Source: Pseudomonadota bacterium (GTDB lineage: Bacteria > Pseudomonadota > Gammaproteobacteria > Burkholderiales > Thiobacillaceae). Taken from it: 6,133 nt of DNA. Made by a program: the position numbers and the translations under genes. The stretch covers positions 1-6,133 of the forward strand of contig JAJZRT010000246.1 in NCBI GenBank assembly GCA_021802595.1, read 5' to 3'. Below are positions 1 to 6,133 of this stretch, in pieces; position 1 is the first letter of the stretch; each line of letters starts with the position of its first letter. The notes beneath the pieces were generated by a model. It was not told the origin of the DNA. It ran no database searches and saw nothing but the letters and a program-made list of their open reading frames with translations.

Positions 1-785
<785 letters not shown>

Positions 786-791
786 GACGGG

Positions 792-796
792 CTCCT
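792..796 (-). promoter_or_regulatory. Ribosome binding site of the carboxyltransferase gene
   Basis: The minus strand reads AGGAG followed by a six-base spacer and ATG. It sits in the 29-base gap after the dehydrogenase stop and fixes the start at 785. Confidence 0.8.
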
Positions 797-814
797 GCGC
801 GGGGTCGGCGCGCT

Positions 815-1990
815 TCAGACGGTTTCGGCGAACAGCTCGCGGCCGATCAGCATGCGCCGGATCTCGCTGGTACCGGCGCCGATCTCGTACAGCTTGGCGT
901 CGCGCCACAGGCGCGGCGTGGGGTATTCGTTGATGTAGCCGTTGCCGCCGAGCACCTGGATGGCCTCGCCGGCCATCCAGGTGGCCTTCTCGGCCGAGTA
1001 CAGGATGGCCGCGGCGGCGTCCTTGCGCAGGGTGCGCGCGTGGTCCGCGCGGTCGCAGGCGCGGCCCACCGCGTACACCAGCGCGCGGCTGGCCTGCCAG
1101 GTGGTGTACATGTCGGCCAGCTTGCCCTGCATGAGCTGGAACTCGCCGATGGCCTGGCCGAACTGCCTGCGCTCGTGCACGTAGGGCACGACCACGTCCA
1201 TGCAGGCGGCCATGATGCCCAGCGGCCCGCCCGACAACACGGCGCGCTCGTAGTCCAGGCCCGACATGAGCACGCGCACGCCGCCGCCCACGCCGCCCAG
1301 CACGTTGTCCGCGGGAATCTCGCAGTCCTCGAAGAACACCGGGTAGGTGTTGGAGCCGCGCATGCCCAGCTTGTCCAGCTTGGAGCCGAAGGACAGGCCC
1401 TTGAAGCCCTTCTCGACGATGAAGGCGGTGATGCCCTTGGGCCCGGCCTGCGCGTCGGTCTTGGCGTAGACCACCAGGGTGTCGGCGTCGCCGCCGTTGG
1501 TGATCCACATCTTGGAGCCGTGGAGCACGTAGCGGTCGCCGCGCTTGTCGGCGCGCAGCTTCATGCTCACCACGTCGGAGCCGGCTCCCGGCTCGCTCAT
1601 GGCCAGCGCCCCGACCTGCTCGCCCGACACCAGCCCGGGCAGGTAGCGGCGCTTCTGCTCCGGCGTGCCGTTGCGGTGCAGCTGGTTCACGCACAGGTTG
1701 GAGTGGGCGCCGTAGGACAGGCCCACCGAGGCCGAGGCGCGCGAGACCTCCTCCATGGCCACCATGTGGGCCAGGTAGCCGAGTTCGGTGCCGCCGTACT
1801 CCTCGGACACGGTCATGCCGTGCAGCCCCAGGTCGCCGAGCCTTTTCCAGAGGTCGGCGGGGAACAGGTTGTCGCGATCGACCTGGGCGGCGCGGGGCGC
1901 GATTTCCTTGGACGCGAACACGCGCACGGTCTCGCGCAGCATGTCGATCGTCTCGCCGAGGCCGAAGTCGAGGCCGAGTAGTTGGGTCAT
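815..1990 (-). CDS. liuA: Isovaleryl-CoA dehydrogenase (acyl-CoA dehydrogenase family)
   Basis: This is an FAD flavoenzyme that oxidises isovaleryl-CoA to 3-methylcrotonyl-CoA, normally passing electrons to electron-transfer flavoprotein; it supplies the substrate of the carboxylase encoded downstream. The protein is 391 residues, the usual length. It shows the three-part acyl-CoA dehydrogenase fold: an N-terminal helical domain (about 1-125), a middle beta domain opening with [13 protein letters not shown] (128-140) and containing [20 protein letters not shown] (158-177), and a C-terminal helical domain. The decisive mark is [14 protein letters not shown] (245-258): the glutamate at 248 is where isovaleryl-CoA dehydrogenases carry their catalytic base, whereas most acyl-CoA dehydrogenases have it near the C-terminal [10 protein letters not shown] (368-377 here). 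Also seen are ERRQFG (273-278) and [13 protein letters not shown] (345-357). The ATG at 1990 has a strong AAGGAG six bases upstream. It is probably the first gene of a liu operon; no liuR-type regulator gene lies beside it in this window. Confidence 0.96.
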   Translation of the reverse strand: MTQLLGLDFGLGETIDMLRETVRVFASKEIAPRAAQVDRDNLFPADLWKRLGDLGLHGMTVSEEYGGTELGYLAHMVAMEEVSRASASVGLSYGAHSNLCVNQLHRNGTPEQKRRYLPGLVSGEQVGALAMSEPGAGSDVVSMKLRADKRGDRYVLHGSKMWITNGGDADTLVVYAKTDAQAGPKGITAFIVEKGFKGLSFGSKLDKLGMRGSNTYPVFFEDCEIPADNVLGGVGGGVRVLMSGLDYERAVLSGGPLGIMAACMDVVVPYVHERRQFGQAIGEFQLMQGKLADMYTTWQASRALVYAVGRACDRADHARTLRKDAAAAILYSAEKATWMAGEAIQVLGGNGYINEYPTPRLWRDAKLYEIGAGTSEIRRMLIGRELFAETV

Positions 1991-2078
1991 GCGTGTCTCC
2001 TTGCACCTTCAGTTCAGGGGGCAACGAACGTTTTCGTCGAAGCCTGTGATTTCTTCTACTTGCTGTTGATCGACGCGC
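1991..2078 (-). other. 88-base gap between the transferase and the liu operon; likely site of the liu promoter
   Basis: This is the only gap above 30 bases in the window and is less GC-rich than the liu genes (33 of 60 bases in 1981-2040 are G or C). It separates the transferase stop from the dehydrogenase start, so an operon promoter is expected here, but I could not pick convincing -35 and -10 boxes. A small imperfect hairpin spans 2022-2039 (minus-strand stem of seven pairs including one G-U, four-base loop). It has no following T run, so I do not call it a terminator; it could be an operator half-site or chance. A tandem CTGAA pair lies at about 2009-2018 on the minus strand. Confidence 0.35.
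1997..2002 (-). promoter_or_regulatory. Ribosome binding site of the isovaleryl-CoA dehydrogenase gene
   Basis: The minus strand reads AAGGAG, then a six-base spacer and the ATG at 1990, a near-ideal arrangement that supports this start. Confidence 0.85.
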
Positions 2079-2744
2079 TCAACGGGTATCGGGCGCCGGG
2101 ACTGTCGACACGCCCTGACCCGTGGCTGCTGCCAACTGCGCCTTCATCGCTCGGCCATAGCCGTCTCGTTCCTGAAGCCTTTGCCAGTAGCGGCGCACGG
2201 CAGGTGTGAAACGCTCTTGCAAGCCCAGGTGCGACGCTAACAGCAGCGCGTAGCCAACGGACACGTCCGCGGCAGTGAATCGCCCGGCACATAGGTAGCT
2301 GCGCTCGCTCAGCGTTGCATCGAGCGTCCGCAGCCGCGCGAGGAACCAGCGAGCGTAGTCGTCCGCCACCTGGAGTTGCCGGCGCTCGACGGGCTCGAAA
2401 TGGCGGTATCGAAGCACCAGCGTCAGGGGAAACGTCAGCGTCGCTTCGCCGAAGTGGAGATAGTTCAGGTACGGGCCGAAGTCATCCTCGTCGTCGGCGA
2501 CGTCCATGGAGCCCGGCGCATGCCGTGCGGCGAGGTATTGGCAAATCGCGGCGGATTCGGTCATTCGAACCGTGCCATCCAACATTGCTGGCACGGTGCC
2601 GAGCGGGTTCACCTCCAGATAACCTCGGGCGTGAACACGAGGAGGAAATGGATAGACCCTCAATGCGTACTCGACGCCGAGTTCCTCGAGCATCCAAAGC
2701 GGCCGGAATGAACGCGCGCTGAGACAGTGATGCAGCGTGATCAT
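2079..2744 (-). CDS. Glutathione S-transferase family protein
   Basis: The product is a 221-residue soluble protein of the usual bacterial transferase length. An N-terminal thioredoxin-like domain (about 1-75) carries ARSFRPLWMLEELG (10-23), NPLGTVPAML (46-55) with the expected cis-proline at 52, and TES (62-64), which normally binds the glutamyl part of glutathione. A C-terminal all-helical domain holds FTAADVSVGYALL (156-168), the family's helix-capping box with Thr157 and Asp160. The substrate cannot be inferred. The active-site turn reads CLSARS (7-12); relatives often have NNSRS here, so Ser9 or Ser12 could assist glutathione, but I cannot assign it. An ATG 36 bases further upstream (2780) is in frame, but it would overlap the preceding gene, add residues foreign to the fold, and skip the AGGAG that precedes 2744. 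The start is 20 bases after the oxidoreductase stop, so the two are probably co-transcribed. Confidence 0.9.
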   Translation of the reverse strand: MITLHHCLSARSFRPLWMLEELGVEYALRVYPFPPRVHARGYLEVNPLGTVPAMLDGTVRMTESAAICQYLAARHAPGSMDVADDEDDFGPYLNYLHFGEATLTFPLTLVLRYRHFEPVERRQLQVADDYARWFLARLRTLDATLSERSYLCAGRFTAADVSVGYALLLASHLGLQERFTPAVRRYWQRLQERDGYGRAMKAQLAAATGQGVSTVPAPDTR

Positions 2745-2753
2745 CGACTTGGT

Positions 2754-2758
2754 CTCCT
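2754..2758 (-). promoter_or_regulatory. Ribosome binding site of the glutathione S-transferase gene
   Basis: The minus strand reads AGGAG with a nine-base spacer before the ATG at 2744. It fits inside the 20-base gap after the oxidoreductase stop and decides for the start at 2744 over the in-frame ATG at 2780. Confidence 0.7.
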
Positions 2759-2764
2759 GATTCC

Positions 2765-5700
2765 TCAGGCAGCGGCCCATGGCTGCGGCTGGCGTAGTGA
2801 TGGCTGGGCGAACTCGGCGAGCAGGCGATGTAGCTTTTCGCTCGCCGCAGCGCTATTGCGCTCCTTCACGTGGCCGAAGCCGCGAACGCTTTGCGGGAGG
2901 CGCGCCAGATCGATGGCGGTCGGCAGGCGGTCGCTTGTCAACTCGCCGGCAAGTCGGCGAACGAGCGTCTCGAACGCGCCGATTGCCTCGCGCTCGGCGC
3001 GCCGCTCGGCCGTATAGCCGAAAATGTCGAGCGGCGTGCCGCGCAGGCGCTTGGCCTTCGCAAGCCACCGATACGCCGTGACGATCCACGGGCCGTAGGG
3101 CCGCTTGATTAGATGCCCGTCTGCATCGCGCCTCGAAAACAGCGGCGGCGCCAGGTGGAAGCGCAGCTTGTAGTTGCCCTCAAACTGCTCGGCGACGCGA
3201 TCGAAGAAGCCTGTCTCGACGTATAGCCGGGCCACTTCGTACTCGTCCTTGTACGCCATGAGCTTGTAGAGACTGATCGCGACTTCGCGAGCGAAGCGAT
3301 CGCTGCCAACGGCGTTCTGTTCGCGCGCGGCGATCACCCGCACGAAGGTCTCATAGCGCTTAGCATAGGCGTGGTTCTGATAGGCCACCAGCCGCTTCGT
3401 TCTATCCGTCAACACCGCGTCAAGCGACGGAGTGTGAAACGGCATAGTCACGACGACCGCGCGCTGTTCGAGACCGGCAGCCGCGCGCACAGAAGCGAGG
3501 TCGATCGCGGCCTGACGCCCCCAAGCAAATGCCGCCCGGTTCATCGGTACCGCGGCGCCGTTCAGTTCGATCGCCTTCTGCAGGGAAGCTTCGCCGAGCG
3601 GAATCCAACCCCGCTGCCAGGCGAAGCCGAGCACGAACACGTTGGCTGCAATCGCATCTCCCATCAACGCGGTCGCAATCGAGGTGGCGTCGAGCGCCAC
3701 ACTCACGCGCGAAGCGGCCTCGACGCGCTTCAGCATCGCTTCGGGAGATGTCTGCCAATCAGGGTCTTGCGTGAAGGCTCCGGTAGGGGCGACGTCGGTG
3801 TTCATCACCGCGCAGGTGCGCTTGGCGTCCATCGCGACGAGCGCGTCCTTGCCGGCACCGACCATGAGGTCACAGCCCAGGACGACATCGGCCTGACCGG
3901 CCGCCACACGGGCGGCGTGCAAGCCGGCGGGCGAGGCGGCCAGCCGCACGTGCGACATCACCCCCCAGCCCTTCTGCGCAAGACCGGCCATGTCGAGCAC
4001 TAGCACGCCCTTGCCCTCAAGGTGGGCGGCCATGCCCAGCAAAGCGCCGATCGTGATCACACCAGTGCCGCCGACGCCGGTGATCACAACGTTGCACGGT
4101 TTCTCCAGAGCGGGCAGCGTTGGCAGCGGGAGGTTCGTCGGCGAGGTCGCCTTGGCCTTGGAGGGCTTGCGCAGGGCGCCACCCTCGATCGTCACGAAGC
4201 TCGGGCAGAAGCCCTTCACACACGTGAAATCCTTGTTGCACGAGCTCTGGTCGATCCTGCGCTTCCGCCCGAGTGGTGTTTCGAGTGGAAGGATTGACAC
4301 ACAATTGCTCTGCACGCCGCAATCGCCGCAGCCCTCGCACACCTCATCGTTGATCACCACGCGTTTCGGCGGATCGACGAGTTCCTTCCTCTTGCGGCGG
4401 CGCCGCTTCTCGGCCGCGCATGTTTGCGCATAGACGATCGCCGAGACGCCCTTGGTTTCGCGCAATTGCCTTTGCAGCGCATCCATGCAATCGCGGTGGC
4501 TGACCGCGACGCCTTGGGGCAGCCCTGCCATCGATTCGTACAGGTGCGGCTCGTCGCTGACCAGATGCAACTGCCGCACCCCTTCGGCCGCAAGCTGTTG
4601 CAGTATCTGCGGTACGGTCGGCGAGCCTTCGACCGGCTGGCCGCCCGTCATGGCGACCGCATCGTTGACCAGAATCTTGTAGGTGATGTTGACCCCTGCC
4701 GCAACCGACGCGCGGATCGCCAGCGAACCTGAGTGCATGTAGGTGCCATCGCCAAGGTTAGCGAAGACGTGCGTGGACTCGGTGAAACGCGCTTGGCCGA
4801 TCCAGCTGACGCCTTCGCCCCCCATCTGCGAGAACGTCTCGGTGCGCCGGTTCATCCACTGCGCCATATAGTGGCAACCTATGCCCGCCGTCGCACGCGA
4901 GCCCTCGGGCACCTTCGTGCTCGTGTTGTGCGGGCAGCCCGAGCAGAAGTACGGCAGCCGCTGCTGCGTGCCCGAATCGAGGCGCGTGAAGCCGTCGGCG
5001 GCCTTGCACGCGACCAGGTACGCGTCCGCCTCTGCCGGTAAGTGGCCGGCGCCAAGCACCTTAGCGACGCGCGCGGCGATCACGTTGGCGATCGCCGCCG
5101 GCGTAAGCTCGCCGTCGGGCGACAGAAGGATGCCGTCGTGCGGGACCTGCACCCACTCGCCGATCTCGTCGTACTTGCCGACGACGCGCGGGCGCGATGT
5201 CCGCGGCGAGTTGTACAGCTGTTCCTTGACTTGGTATTCGATGATCTGGCGCTTCTCCTCGACGACGAGGATCTCGTCAAGGCCGTCGGCGAATTCACGG
5301 ATGCATTGCGGCTCGAGCGGCCAAGACACCCCAATCTTCAGCAGCCGCAACCCAATGGCCTGCGCGGCCTCGTCGGTGATGCCCATCATCGCGAGCGCCT
5401 CGCGCACGTCGAGGTAGCTCTTGCCAGTCGTGACGATGCCTAGCTTCGCGTTCGGTGCGCTCCAGCACTGGCGGTTCAGCTGGTTCAGGCGCACGTACTC
5501 GAGCAATGCGTACAGCCGTTCGCGCTGCAGCCTGTTCTCCTGTGCCATCGGCGGGTCTGGCCAGCGCAGATGAAATCCGCCGTCGGGGATCGGATAGTTC
5601 TCGGGCATCCGGATGTCTACCCCCATGGGATCGACGTCGAACGAAGCCGAAGACTCTACAATGTCACTGACGGCCTTGAAACCCACCCAACATCCCGAAT

Positions 5701-6133
5701 AGCGCGACATCGCGTACCCGTGCAACCCGAACTCAATGAACTCTCGAACTCCAGACGGATTGAGTACCGGGATCATCGCTGCGATCAGGGCATGCTCGCT
5801 TTGGTGCGGCAAGCTCGATGATTTGCAGGCATGGTCGTCCCCGACCACCAACAGCACCCCTCCATGCCTTGAGCAACCGGCCATGTTGCCATGCTTGAAC
5901 ACGTCGCCGCAGCGATCAACGCCTGGGCCCTTGCCATACCAGAGCGCGAAAACACCATCCACCGTGGCCTTGGGGTCGAGATTGACCATTTGCGACCCCC
6001 AAACCGATGTAGCAGCCAACTCCTCGTTCAGCCCGGGAATGAACTGGACGTTGCACGCCTCCAGATGGCGTCTCGCCCGCCAGAGCTCCTGATCGAGAGC
6101 GCCCAGAGGAGATCCTCGATAGCCTGAAACGAA
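2765..6133 (-). CDS. Single-chain indolepyruvate ferredoxin oxidoreductase-type 2-oxoacid oxidoreductase, 5' end cut by window edge
   Basis: This thiamine diphosphate and iron-sulphur enzyme oxidatively decarboxylates a 2-oxoacid (indolepyruvate or another arylpyruvate in known relatives) with CoA to acyl-CoA and CO2, reducing ferredoxin. The frame is open to the right edge; 1122 residues are visible, numbered from the edge, and perhaps 30-50 N-terminal ones are missing. The TTG at 6019 is an internal leucine: the 38 codons before it give the conserved SGYRGSPLG (3-11) and PGLNEELAAT. Domains in order: pyrimidine-binding alpha domain with YGKGPGVDR (66-74) and RHGGVLLVVGDDHACKSS (89-106); thiamine diphosphate domain with CSGCPHN (397-403), GDG (461-463) and NDAVAMTGGQ (490-499); a basic linker KRRRRKRKE (about 576-584); an iron-sulphur segment with seven cysteines (599-643); a gamma domain with GVGGTGV (686-692); and a C-terminal DUF6537-like region (about 920-1122). 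Archaeal relatives split this into two subunits. Substrate is uncertain; no ferredoxin gene is present. Confidence 0.93.
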   Translation of the reverse strand, partial: FVSGYRGSPLGALDQELWRARRHLEACNVQFIPGLNEELAATSVWGSQMVNLDPKATVDGVFALWYGKGPGVDRCGDVFKHGNMAGCSRHGGVLLVVGDDHACKSSSLPHQSEHALIAAMIPVLNPSGVREFIEFGLHGYAMSRYSGCWVGFKAVSDIVESSASFDVDPMGVDIRMPENYPIPDGGFHLRWPDPPMAQENRLQRERLYALLEYVRLNQLNRQCWSAPNAKLGIVTTGKSYLDVREALAMMGITDEAAQAIGLRLLKIGVSWPLEPQCIREFADGLDEILVVEEKRQIIEYQVKEQLYNSPRTSRPRVVGKYDEIGEWVQVPHDGILLSPDGELTPAAIANVIAARVAKVLGAGHLPAEADAYLVACKAADGFTRLDSGTQQRLPYFCSGCPHNTSTKVPEGSRATAGIGCHYMAQWMNRRTETFSQMGGEGVSWIGQARFTESTHVFANLGDGTYMHSGSLAIRASVAAGVNITYKILVNDAVAMTGGQPVEGSPTVPQILQQLAAEGVRQLHLVSDEPHLYESMAGLPQGVAVSHRDCMDALQRQLRETKGVSAIVYAQTCAAEKRRRRKRKELVDPPKRVVINDEVCEGCGDCGVQSNCVSILPLETPLGRKRRIDQSSCNKDFTCVKGFCPSFVTIEGGALRKPSKAKATSPTNLPLPTLPALEKPCNVVITGVGGTGVITIGALLGMAAHLEGKGVLVLDMAGLAQKGWGVMSHVRLAASPAGLHAARVAAGQADVVLGCDLMVGAGKDALVAMDAKRTCAVMNTDVAPTGAFTQDPDWQTSPEAMLKRVEAASRVSVALDATSIATALMGDAIAANVFVLGFAWQRGWIPLGEASLQKAIELNGAAVPMNRAAFAWGRQAAIDLASVRAAAGLEQRAVVVTMPFHTPSLDAVLTDRTKRLVAYQNHAYAKRYETFVRVIAAREQNAVGSDRFAREVAISLYKLMAYKDEYEVARLYVETGFFDRVAEQFEGNYKLRFHLAPPLFSRRDADGHLIKRPYGPWIVTAYRWLAKAKRLRGTPLDIFGYTAERRAEREAIGAFETLVRRLAGELTSDRLPTAIDLARLPQSVRGFGHVKERNSAAASEKLHRLLAEFAQPSLRQPQPWAAA

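Noticed and set aside
2022..2039. Hairpin in the gap as a rho-independent terminator
   Set aside because: The stem is short with one wobble pair, and no T run follows on the minus strand.
2745..2780. Upstream in-frame ATG for the glutathione S-transferase
   Set aside because: It overlaps the oxidoreductase stop region and adds 12 residues outside the fold, whereas the ATG at 2744 has a ribosome binding site and gives the standard N-terminal beta strand.
3371..4003. A 210-codon plus-strand open frame inside the oxidoreductase
   Set aside because: It lies wholly opposite the gamma and C-terminal domains, is Arg- and His-rich, and has no convincing ribosome binding site or family resemblance.
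4390..4410. Arginine/lysine-rich run in the oxidoreductase as a nuclear-type signal or a repeat-driven error
   Set aside because: A short basic linker before the iron-sulphur segment is, from family memory, usual in single-chain enzymes of this type, and the frame stays intact on both sides.

Overview
All recognisable genes lie on the minus strand, so the transcribed order runs from high to low coordinates. The window suggests a high-GC proteobacterium, most likely of the Burkholderiales. This rests on the GC-rich liu-type leucine catabolism genes and the sequence style of the isovaleryl-CoA dehydrogenase; it is an impression from family knowledge, not a database match.

Layout in transcription order. 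From the right edge to 2765 runs a very long gene for a single-chain indolepyruvate ferredoxin oxidoreductase-type enzyme (2-oxoacid:ferredoxin oxidoreductase). Its first codons lie outside the window; 1122 residues and the stop are visible. Twenty bases later comes a 221-residue glutathione S-transferase (2744 to 2079), probably on the same message. After an 88-base, less GC-rich gap come isovaleryl-CoA dehydrogenase (1990 to 815) and, 29 bases on, methylcrotonyl-CoA carboxylase carboxyltransferase (beta) subunit, which starts at 785 and runs off the left edge after 261 codons.

Function. The dehydrogenase and the carboxylase subunit act at successive steps of leucine breakdown (isovaleryl-CoA to 3-methylcrotonyl-CoA to 3-methylglutaconyl-CoA) and clearly form an operon that continues left of the window. 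The oxidoreductase converts aryl or possibly branched 2-oxoacids to acyl-CoA, passing electrons to ferredoxin. It is next to the leucine genes but separated by the gap and by a change in base composition, so whether the two units are linked functionally is open.

I see no mobile element, CRISPR array, tRNA, rRNA or convincing terminator. Most of the window is ordinary metabolic coding DNA. The points most worth a second look are the neighbouring acyl-CoA-producing oxidoreductase and leucine operon, the unusual cysteine spacing of the iron-sulphur segment, an altered five-residue patch in the carboxylase, and the composition contrast between the two gene pairs.
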